Part shown: positions 39,401 through 51,400 of the stretch, piece by piece
Layout: each line of letters begins with the position of its first letter
Position numbering within the stretch: position 1 is the first letter of the stretch
Source of the DNA: Lepidurus packardi
Lineage: Eukaryota; Arthropoda; Branchiopoda; Notostraca; Triopsidae
NCBI GenBank assembly: GCA_023053545.1
Contig: JAKZAN010000005.1
Span: 1,116,001-1,180,000 of the forward strand
Direction of reading: 5' to 3'
DNA length: 64,000 nucleotides
Notes under the pieces: model-generated
Database searches by the model: none
Seen by the model: the letters and a program-made list of their open reading frames with translations, nothing else
Told to the model about the DNA's origin: nothing
Made by a program: the position numbers and the translations under genes

Positions 39401-42400
39401 TTAGAAATGTGTAAACCAGTTTATACCATTTAGAACCAGTTTAGACCTGTTTACACCGGTATAAACCAGTTTATGAACTAGCTTAAACCAGTTTAGACCT
39501 GTTTACACCGGTATAAACCAGTTTATGAACTCGCTTAAACCAGTTTAGACCTGTGTAAACCAGTTTAAACCAGTTTGAACTAGTATAAACAAGTTTAAAC
39601 CAGTGTAAAACAGTTAATAAACTAGTTTAAACCAGTTTAGACCTGTTTAGGCCTGGTTTAAACCAGTTTAAGCCAGTTAAAAACGTTTTAAACCAGTTTA
39701 TAAACTAGTTTGAACAAATTTAGACCTGTTAAAAAAATTTCAACCAATTTGAACTAGTTTGAACAAGTTTAGACCTGTTAAAAAAATTTCAACCAGTTTG
39801 AACTAGTATCAACCAGTTTAAACCAGTTTAGACCTGTGTAAACCAGTTTATACCAGTTAAAACCAGTTTAGACCTGTTTACACCGGTATAAACCAGTTTA
39901 TAATCTAGTTTTGACCAGTTTAAACCAGATTAAGCCAGTTTTAACCGGTTTAAACCAGTTTGAACTAGTATAAACCAGTCTATAAACTACCTTAAACCAG
40001 TTTAGACCTGTGTAAACCAGTTTAAACCAGTTTGAACTAGTATAAACAAGTTTAAACCAGTGTAAAACAGTTAATAAACTAGTTTAAACCAGTTAAGACC
40101 TGTTCAGGCCTGGTTTAAACCAGTTTAAGCCAGTTTAAGCCAGTTAAAAACGTTTTAAACCAGTTTATAAACTAGTTAAAACAAGTTTAGACCTGTTAAA
40201 AAAATTTCAACCAGTTTGAACTAGTATAAACCAGTTTAAACCTTTGTAAACCAGTTTATACCAGTTAAAACCAGTTTAGACCTGTTTACACCGGTATAAA
40301 CCAGTTTATAATCTGGTTTTGACCAGTTTAAACCAGATTAAGCCAGTTTTAACCGGCTTAAACCAGTTTGAACTAGTATAAGCCAGTTTAAACCAGTTTA
40401 GACCTGTGTAAACCAGTTTATACCATTTAGAACCAGTTTAGACCTGTTTACACCGGTATAAACCAGTTTATAAACTAGCTTAAACCAGTTTAGACCTGTG
40501 TAAACCAGTTTAAACCAGTTTGAACCAGTATAAACAAGTTTAAACCAGTGTAACACAGTTAATAAACTAGTTTAAACCAGTTTAGACCTGTTAAAAAAAT
40601 TTAAACCAGTTTGAACTAGTTTATACCAGTTAAAACCAGTTTAGACCTGTTTACACCGGTATAAACCAGTTTATAATCTAGTTTTAACCAGTTTAAACCA
40701 GATTAAGCCAGTTTTAACCGGTTTAAACCAGTTTGAACTAGTATAAACCAGTTTATAAACTACGTTAAACCAGTTTAGACATGAGTAAACCAGTTTATAA
40801 ACCAGTTTATAAACTACGTTAAACCAGTTTAGACATGAGTAAACCAGTTTAGACATGAGTAGACCAGTTTAAACCAGTTTGAACTAGTATAAACCAGGTT
40901 AAACCAGTGTAAAACAGTTAATAAACTAGTTTAAACCAGTTTAGACCTTTTTAGGCCTGGTTTAAACCAGTTTAAGCCAGTTAAAAACGGTTTAAACCAG
41001 TTTATAAACTAGCTTAAACCAGCTTAGACCTGTTAAAAAAATTTAAACCAGTTTGAACAGGTATAAACCAGTATAAACCAGTTTTGACCTGTGTAAACCA
41101 GTTTATACCATTTAGAACCAGTTTAGACCTGTTTACACCGGTATAAACCAGTTTATGAACTAGCTTAAACCAGTTTAGACCTGTTTACACCGGTATAAAC
41201 CAGTTTATGAACTCGCTTAAACCAGTTTAGACCTGTGTAAACCAGTTTAAACCAGTTTGAACTAGTATAAACAAGTTTAAACCAGAGTAAAACAGTTAAT
41301 AAACTAGTTTAAACCAGTTTAGACCTGTTTAGGCCTGGTTTAAACCAGTTTAAGCCAGTTAAAAACGCTTTAAACCAGTTTATAAACTAGTTTGAACAAG
41401 TTTAGACCTGTTAAAAAATTTCAACCAGTTTGAACTAGTATAAACCAGTTTACACCAGTTTAGACCTGTGTAAACCAGTTTATACCATTTAGAACCAGTT
41501 TGGACCTGTTTACACCGGTGTAAACCAGTTTATAAACTAGCTTAAACCAGTTTAGACCTGTGTAAACCAGTTTAAACCAGTTTGAACTAGTATAAACAAG
41601 TTTAAACCAGTGTAACACAGTTAATAAACTAGTTTAAACCAGTTTAGACCTGTTAAAAAAATTCAACCAGTTTGAACTAGTATAAACCAGTTTAAACCAG
41701 TTTAGACCTGTGTAAACCAGTTTATACCAGTTAAAACCAGTTTAGACCTGTTTACACCGGTATAAACCAGTTTATAATCTAGTTTTAACCAGTTTAAACC
41801 AGATTAAGCCAGTTTTAACCGGTTTAAACCAGTTTGAACTAGTATAAACCAGGTTAAACCAGTGTAAAACAGTTAATAAACTAGTTTAAACCAGTTTAGA
41901 CCTTTTTAGGCCTGGTTTAAACCAGTTTAAGCCAGTTAAAAACGGTTTAAACCAGTTTATAAACTAGCTTAAACAAGCTTAGACCTGTAAAAAAAATTTA
42001 AACCAGTTTGAACTAGTTTAAACCAGTATAAACCAGTTTAGATCTGTGTAAACCAGTTTATACCATTTAGAACCAGTTTAGATCTGTTTACACCGGTATA
42101 AACCAGTTTATGAACTAGCTTAAACCAGTTTAGACCTGTTTACACCGGTATAAACCAGTTTATGAACTCGCTTAAACCAGTTTAGACCTGTGTAAACCAG
42201 TTTAAACCAGTTTGAACTAGTATAAACAAGTTTAAACCAGTGTAAAACAGTTAATAAACTAGTTTAAACCAGTTTAGACCTGTTTAGGCCTGGTTTAAAC
42301 CAGTTTAAGCCAGTTAAAAACGTTTTAAACCAGTTTATAAACTAGTTTGAACAAGTTTAAACCTGTTAAAAAAATTTCAACCAGTTTGAACTAGTATCAA

Positions 42401-45400
42401 CCAGTTTAAACCAGTTTAGACCTGTGTAAACCAGTTTATACCAGTTAAAACCAGTTAAAACCAGTTTAGACCTGTTTACACCTGTTTACACCTGTATAAA
42501 CCAGTTTATAATCTAGTTTTGACCAGTTTAAACCAGATTAAGCCAGTTTTAACCGGTTTAAACCAGTTTGAACTAGTATAAACCAGTCTATAAACTACCT
42601 TAAACCAGTTTAGACATGAGTAAACCAGTTTTGACATGAGTAGACCAGTCTAAACCAGTTTGAACTAGTATAAACCAGTTTAAACCAGTTTAGACCTGTG
42701 TAAACCAGTTTATGCCATTTAGAACCAGTTTAGACCTGTTTACACCGGTATAAACCAGTTTATAAACTAGCTTAAACCAGTTTAAACCTGTGTAAACCAG
42801 TTTAAACCAGTTTAAACCAGTTTGAACTAGTATAAACAAGTTTAAACCAGTGTAACACAGTTAATGAACTAGTTTAAACCAGTTTAGACCTGTTTAGGCC
42901 TGGTTTAAACCAGTTTAAGCCAGTTAAAAACGCTTTAAACCAGTTTATAAACTAGTTTGAACAAGTTTAGACCTGTTAAAAAATTTCAACCAGTTTGAAC
43001 TAGTATAAACCAGTTTACACCAGTTTAGACCTGTGTAAACCAGTTTATACCATTTAGAACCAGTTTGGACCTGTTTACACCGGTGTAAACCAGTTTATAA
43101 ACTAGCTTAAACCAGTTTAGACCTGTGTAAACCAGTTTAAACCAGTTTGAACTAGTATAAACAAGTTTAAACCAGTGTAACACAGTTAATAAACTAGTTT
43201 AAACCAGTTTAGACCTGTTAAAAAAATTCAACCAGTTTGAACTAGTATAAACCAGTTTAAACCAGTTTAGACCTGTGTAAACCAGTTTATACCAGTTAAA
43301 ACCAGTTTAGACCTGTTTACACCGGTATAAACCAGTTTATAATCTAGTTTTAACCAGTTTAAACCAGATTAAGCCAGTTTTAACCGGTTTAAACCAGTTT
43401 GAACTAGTATAAACCAGGTTAAACCAGTGTAAAACAGTTAATAAACTAGTTTAAACCAGTTTAGACCTTTTTAGGCCTGGTTTAAACCAGTTTAAGCCAG
43501 TTAAAAACGGTTTAAACCAGTTTATAAACTAGCTTAAACAAGCTTAGACCTGTAAAAAAAATTTAAACCAGTTTGAACTAGTTTAAACCAGTATAAACCA
43601 GTTTAGATCTGTGTAAACCAGTTTATACCATTTAGAACCAGTTTAGATCTGTTTACACCGGTATAAACCAGTTTATGAACTAGCTTAAACCAGTTTAGAC
43701 CTGTTTACACCGGTATAAACCAGTTTATGAACTCGCTTAAACCAGTTTAGACCTGTGTAAACCAGTTTAAACCAGTTTGAACTAGTATAAACAAGTTTAA
43801 ACCAGTGTAAAACAGTTAATAAACTAGTTTAAACCAGTTTAGACCTGTTTAGGCCTGGTTTAAACCAGTTTAAGCCAGTTAAAAACGTTTTAAACCAGTT
43901 TATAAACTAGTTTGAACAAGTTTAAACCTGTTAAAAAAATTTCAACCAGTTTGAACTAGAATCAACCAGTTTAAACCAGTTTAGACCTGTGTAAACCAGT
44001 TTATACCAGTTAAAACCAGTTAAAACCAGTTTAGACCTGTTTACACCTGTTTACACCTGTATAAACCAGTTTATAATCTAGTTTTGACCAGTTTAAACCA
44101 GATTAAGCCAGTTTTAACCGGTTTAAACCAGTTTGAACTAGTATAAACCAGTCTATAAACTACCTTAAACCAGTTTAGACATGAGTAAACCAGTTTTGAC
44201 ATGAGTAGACCAGTCTAAACCAGTTTGAACTAGTATAAACCAGTTTAAACCAGTTTAGACCTGTGTAAACCAGTTTATGCCATTTAGAACCAGTTTAGAC
44301 CTGTTTACACCGGTATAAACCAGTTTATAAACTAGCTTAAACCAGTTTAAACCTGTGTAAACCAGTTTAAACCAGTTTAAACCAGTTTGAACTAGTATAA
44401 ACAAGTTTAAACCAGTGTAACACAGTTAATGAACTAGTTTAAACCAGTTAAGACCTGTTAAAAAAATTTAAACCAGTTTGAACTAGTTTATACCAGTTAA
44501 AACCAGTTTAGACCTGTTTACACCGGTATAAACCAGTTTATAATCTAGTTTTAACCAGTTTAAACCAGATTAAGCCAGTTTTAACCGGTTTAAACCAGTT
44601 TGAACTAGTATAAACCAGTTTATAAACTACGTTAAACCAGTTTAGACATGAGTAAACCAGTTTAGACATGAGTAGACCAGTTTAAAACAGTTTGAACTAG
44701 TATAAACCAGGTTAAACCAGTGTAAAACAGTTAATAAACTAGTTTAAACCAGTTTAGACCTTTTTAGGCCTGGTTTAAACCAGTTTAAGCCAGTTAAAAA
44801 CGGTTTAAACAAGTTTATAAACTAGCTTAAACAAGCTTAGACCTGTTAAAAAAAATTTAAACCAGTTTGAACTAGTATCAACCAGTTTAAACCAGTTTAG
44901 ACCTGTGTAAACCAGTTATACCATTTAGAACCAGTTTGGACCTGTTTACACCGGTGTAAACCAGTTGATAAACTAGCTTAAACCAGTTTAGACCTGTGTA
45001 AACCAGTTTAAACCAGTTTGAACTAGTATAAACAAGTTTAAACCAGTGTAAAACAGTTAATAAACTAGTTTAAACCAGTTTAGACCTGTTTAGGCCTGGT
45101 TTAAACCAGTTTAAGCCAGTTAAAAACGTTTTAAACCAGTTTATAAACTAGTTTGAACAAGTTTAGACCTGTTAAAAAAATTTCAACCAGTTTGAACTAG
45201 TATCAACCAGTTTAAACCAGTTTAGACCTGTGTAAACCAGTTTATACCAGTTAAAACCAGTTTAGACCTGTTTACACCGGTATAAACCAGTATATAATCA
45301 AGTTTTGACCAGTTTAAACCAGATTAAGCCAGTTTTGCCCGGTTTAAACCAGTTTGAACTAGTATAAACCAGTTTACACCAGTTTAGACCTGTGAAAACA

Positions 45401-48400
45401 AGTTTATACCATTTAGACCTGTGTAAACCAGTTTATACCATTTAGAACCAGTTTGGACCTGTTTACACCGGTGTAAACCAGTTTATAAACTAGCTTAAAC
45501 CAGTTTAGACCTGTGTAAACCAGTTTAAACCAATTTGAACTAGTATAAACAAGTTTAAATCAGTATATCACAGTTAATAAACTAGTTTAAACCAGTTTAG
45601 ACCTGTTAAAAAAATTTCCACCAGTTTGAACTAGTATAAACCAGTTTAAACCAGTTTAGACCTGTGTAAACCAGTTCATACCAGTTAAAACCAGTTTAGA
45701 CCTGTTTACACCGGAACAAACCAGTTTATAATCTAGTTTTGACCAGTTTAAACCAGATTAAGCCAGTTTTAACCGGTTTAAACCAGTTTGAACTAGTATA
45801 AACCAGTCTATAAACTACCTTAAACCAGTTTAGACATGAGTAAACCAGTTTTGACATGAGTAGACCAGTCTAAACCAGTTTGAACTAGTATAAACCAGTT
45901 TAAACCAGTTTAGACCTGTGTAAACCAGTTTATGCCATTTAGAACCAGTTTAGACCTGTTTACAAAGGTATAAACCAGTTTATAAACTAGCTTAAACCAG
46001 TTTAGACCTGTGTAAACCAGTTTAAACCAGTTTGAACTAGTATAAACAAGTTTAAACCAGTGTAAAACAGTTAATAAACTAGTTTAAACCAGTTAAGACC
46101 TGTTTAGGCCTGGTTTAAACCAGTTTAATCCAGTTTAAGCCAGTTAAAAACGTTTTAAACCAGTTTATAAACTAGTTAAAACAAGTTTAGACCTGTTAAA
46201 AAAATTTCAACCAGTTTGAACTAGTATAAACCAGTTTAAACCTTTATAAACCAGTTTATACCAGTTAAAACCAGTTTAGACCTGTTTACACCGGTATAAA
46301 CCAGTTTATAATCTGGTTTTGACCAGTTTAAACCAGATTAAGCCAGTTTTAACCGGCTTAAACCAGTTTGAACTAGTATAAGCCAGTTTAAACCACTATA
46401 GACCTGTGTAAACCAGTTTATACCATTTAGAACCAGTTTAGACCTGTTTACACCGGTATAAACCAGTTTATTAACTAGCTTAAACCAGTTTAAACCTGTG
46501 TAAACCAGTTTAAACCAGTTTGAACTAGTATAAACAAGTTTAAACCAGTGTAACACAGTTAATAAACTAGTTTATACCAGTTAAAAGCAGTTTAGACCTG
46601 TTTACACCGGTATAAACCAGTTTATAATCTTGTTTTAACCAGTTTAAACCAGATTAAGCCAGTTTTAACCGGTTTAAACCAGTTTTAACCGGTTTAAACC
46701 AGTTTGAACTAGTATAAACCAGTTTATAAACTACGTTAAACCAGTTTAGGCATGAGTAAACCAGTTTAGACATGAGTAGACCAGTTTAAACCAGTTTGAA
46801 ATAGTATAAACCAGGTTAAACCAGTGTAAAACAGTTAATAAACTAGTTTAAACCAGTTTAGACCTTTTTAGGCCTGGTTTAAACCAGTTTAAGCCAGTTA
46901 AAAACGGTTTAAACCAGTTTATAAACTAGCTTAAACAAGCTTAGACCTGTTAAAAAAATTTAAACCAGTTTGAACTAGTATAAACCAGTATAAACCAGTT
47001 TAGATATGTGTAAACCAGTTTATACCAGTTTATAGCCAGTTTAGAACCAGTTTAGACCTGTTTACACCGGTATAAACCAGTTTATGAACTAGCTTAAACC
47101 AGTTTAGACCTGTTTACACCGGTATAAACCAGTTTATGAACTAGCTTAAACCAGTTTAGACCTGTGTAAACCAGTTTAAACCAGTTTGAACTAGTATAAA
47201 CAAGTTTAAACCAGTGTAACACAGTTAATAAACTAGTTTAAACCAGTTTAGACCTGTTAAAAAAATTTAAACCAGTTTGAACTAGTTTATACCAGTTAAA
47301 ACCAGTTTAGACCTGTTTACACCGGTATAAACCAGTTTATAATCTAGTTTTAACCAGTTTAAACCAGATTAAGCCAGTTTTAACCGGTTTAAACCAGTTT
47401 GAACTAGTATAAACCAGTTTATAAACTACGTTAAACCAGTTTAGACATGAGTAAACCAGTTTATAAACTACGTTAAACCAGTTTAGACATGAGTAAACCA
47501 GTTTAGACATGAGTAGACCAGTTTAAACCAGTTTGAACTAGTATAAACCAGGTTAAACCAGTGTAAAACAGTTAATAAACTAGTTTAAACCAGTTTAGAC
47601 CTTTTTAGGCCTGGTTTAAACCAGTTTAAGCCAGTTAAAAACGGTTTAAACCAGTTTATAAACTAGCTTAAACAAGCTTAGACCTGTTAAAAAAATTTAA
47701 ACCAGTTTGAACTGGTATAAACCAGTATAAACCAGTTTTGACCTGTGTAAACCAGTTTATACCATTTAGAACCAGTTTAGACCTGTTTACACCGGTATAA
47801 ACCAGTTTATGAACTAGCTTAAACCAGTTTAGACCCGTTTACACCGGTATAAACCAGTTTATGAACTCGCTTAAACCAGTTTAGACCTGTGTAAACCAGT
47901 TTAAACCAGTTTGAACTAGTATAAACAAGTTTAAACCAGAGTAAAACAGTTAATAAACTAGTTTAAACCAGTTTAGACCTGTTTAGGCCTGGTTTAAACC
48001 AGTTTAAGCCAGTTAAAAACGCTTTAAACCAGTTTATAAACTAGTTTGAACAAGTTTAGACCTGTTAAAAAATTTCAACCAGTTTGAACTAGTATAAACC
48101 AGTTTACACCAGTTTAGACCTGTGTAAACCAGTTTATACCATTTAGAACCAGTTTGGACCTGTTTACACCGGTGTAAACCAGTTTATAAACTAGCTTAAA
48201 CCAGTTTAGACCTGTGTAAACCAGTTTAAACCAGTTTGAACTAGTATAAACAAGTTTAAACCAGTGTAACACAGTTAATAAACTAGTTTAAACCAGTTTA
48301 GACCTGTTAAAAAAATTCAACCAGTTTGAACTAGTATAAACCAGTTTAAACCAGTTTAGACCTGTGTAAACCAGTTTATACCAGTTAAAACCAGTTTAGA

Positions 48401-51400
48401 CCTGTTTACACCGGTATAAACCAGTTTATAATCTAGTTTTAACCAGTTTAAACCAGATTAAGCCAGTTTTAACCGGTTTAAACCAGTTTGAACTAGTATA
48501 AACCAGTCTATAAACTACCTTAAACCAGTTTTGACATGAGTAGACCAGTTTAAACCAGTTTGAACTAGTATAAACCAGGTTAAACCAGTGTAAAACAGTT
48601 AATAAACTAGTTTAAACCAGTTTAGACCTTTTTAGGCCTGGTTTAAACCAGTTTAAGCCAGTTAAAAACGGTTTAAACCAGTTTATAAACTAGCTTAAAC
48701 AAGCCTGTAAAAAAAATTTAAACCAGTTTGAACTAGTATAAACCAGTATAAACCAGTTTAGATCTGTGTAAACCAGTTTATACCATTTAGAACCAGTTTA
48801 GATCTGTTTACACCGGTATAAACCAGTTTATGAACTAGCTTAAACCAGTTTAGACCTGTTTACACCGGTATAAACCAGTTTATGAACTCGCTTAAACCAG
48901 TTTATACCTGTGTAAACCAGTTTAAACCAGTTTGAACTAGTATAAACAAGTTTAAACCAGTGTAAAACAGTTAATAAACTAGTTTAAACCAGTTTAGACC
49001 TGTTTAGGCCTGGTTTAAACCAGTTTAAGCCAGTTAAAAACGTTTTAAACCAGTTTATAAACTAGTTTGAACAAGTTTAAACCTGTTAAAAAAATTTCAA
49101 CCAGTTTGAACTAGTATCAACCAGTTTAAACCAGTTTAGACCTGTGTAAACCAGTTTATAACAGTTAAAACCAGTTAAAACCAGTTTAGACCTGTTTACA
49201 CCTGTTTACACCTGTATAAACCAGTTTATAATCTAGTTTTGACCAGTTTAAACCAGATTAAGCCAGTTTTAACCGGTTTAAACCAGTTTGAACTAGTATA
49301 AACCAGTCTATAAACTACCTTAAACCAGTTTAGACATGAGTAAACCAGTTTTGACATGAGTAGACCAGTCTAAACCAGTTTGAACTAGTATAAACCAGTT
49401 TAAACCAGTTTAGACCTGTGTAAACCAGTTTATGCCATTTAGAACCAGTTTAGACCTGTTTACACCGGTATAAACCAGTTTATAAACTAGCTTAAACCAG
49501 TTTAAACCTGTGTAAACCAGTTTAAACCAGTTTAAACCAGTTTGAACTAGTATAAACAAGTTTAAACCAGTGTAACACAGTTAATGAACTAGTTTAAACC
49601 AGTTAAGACCTGTTAAAAAAATTTAAACCAGTTTGAACTAGTTTATACCAGTTAAAACCAGTTTAGACCTGTTTACACCGGTATAAACCAGTTTATAATC
49701 TAGTTTTAACCAGTTTAAACCAGATTAAGCCAGTTTTAACCGGTTTAAACCAGTTTGAACTAGTATAAACCAGTTTATAAACTACGTTAAACCAGTTTAG
49801 ACATGAGTAAACCAGTTTAGACATGAGTAGACCAGTTTAAAACAGTTTGAACTAGTATAAACCAGGTTAAACCAGTGTAAAACAGTTAATAAACTAGTTT
49901 AAACCAGTTTAGACCTTTTTAGGCCTGGTTTAAACCAGTTTAAGCCAGTTAAAAACGGTTTAAACAAGTTTATAAACTAGCTTAAACAAGCTTAGACCTG
50001 TTAAAAAAAATTTAAACCAGTTTGAACTAGTATCAACCAGTTTAAACCAGTTTAGACCTGTGTAAACCAGTTATACCATTTAGAACCAGTTTGGACCTGT
50101 TTACACCAGTGTAAACCAGTTGATAAACTAGCTTAAACCAGTTTAGACCTGTGTAAACCAGTTTAAACCAGTTTGAACTAGTATAAACAAGTTTAAACCA
50201 GTGTAAAACAGTTAATAAACTAGTTTAAACCAGTTTAGACCTGTTTAGGCCTGGTTTAAACCTGTTTAAGCCAGTTAAAAACGTTTTAAACCAGTTTATA
50301 AACTAGTTTGAACAAGTTTAGACCTGTTAAAAAAATTTCAACCAGTTTGAACTAGTATCAACCAGTTTAAACCAGTTTAGACCTGTGTAAACCAGTTTAT
50401 ACCAGTTAAAACCAGTTTAGACCTGTTTACACCGGTATAAACCAGTATATAATCAAGTTTTGACCAGTTTAAACCAGATTAAGCCAGTTTTGCCCGGTTT
50501 AAACCAGTTTGAACTAGTATAAACCAGTTTACACCAGTTTAGACCTGTGAAAACAAGTTTATACCATTTAGACCTGTGTAAACCAGTTTATACCATTTAG
50601 AACCAGTTTGGACCTGTTTACACCGGTGTAAACCAGTTTATAAACTAGCTTAAACCAGTTTAGACCTGTGTAAACCAGTTTAAACCAGTTTGAACTAGTA
50701 TAAACAAGTTTAAATCAGTATAACACAGTTAATAAACTAGTTTAAACCAGTTTAGACCTGTTAAAAAAATTTCCACCAGTTTGAACTAGTATAAACCAGT
50801 TTAAACCAGTTTAGACCTGTGTAAACCAGTTTATACCAGTTAAAACCAGTTTAGACCTGTTTACACCGGAACAAACCAGTTTATAATCTAGTTTTGACCA
50901 GTTTAAACCAGATTAAGCCAGTTTTAACCGGTTTAAACCAGTTTGAACTAGTATAAACCAGTCTATAAACTACCTTAAACCAGTTTAGACATGAGTAAAC
51001 CAGTTTTGACATGAGTAGACCAGTCTAAACCAGTTTGAACTAGTATAAACCAGTTTAAACCAGTTTAGACCTGTGTAAACCAGTTTATGCCATTTAGAAC
51101 CAGTTTAGACCTGTTTACAAAGGTATAAACCAGTTTATAAACTAGCTTAAACCAGTTTAGACCTGTGTAAACCAGTTTAAACCAGTTTGAACTAGTATAA
51201 ACAAGTTTAAACCAGTGTAAAACAGTTAATAAACTAGTTTAAACCAGTTAAGACCTGTTTAGGCCTGGTTTAAACCAGTTTAATCCAGTTTAAGCCAGTT
51301 AAAAACGTTTTAAACCAGTTTATAAACTAGTTAAAACAAGTTTAGACCTGTTAAAAAAATTTCAACCAGTTTGAACTAGTATAAACCAGTTTAAACCTTT

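Noticed and set aside
40671-40856. Minus-strand open frame of 61 codons in the satellite (and similar 72-codon frames at 46338, 51493, 53831)
   Set aside because: The translations are simple permutations of the 10-bp unit (N-W-F-K-L-V-Y pattern). They exist only because one frame of the repeat lacks stops; there is no gene signal.
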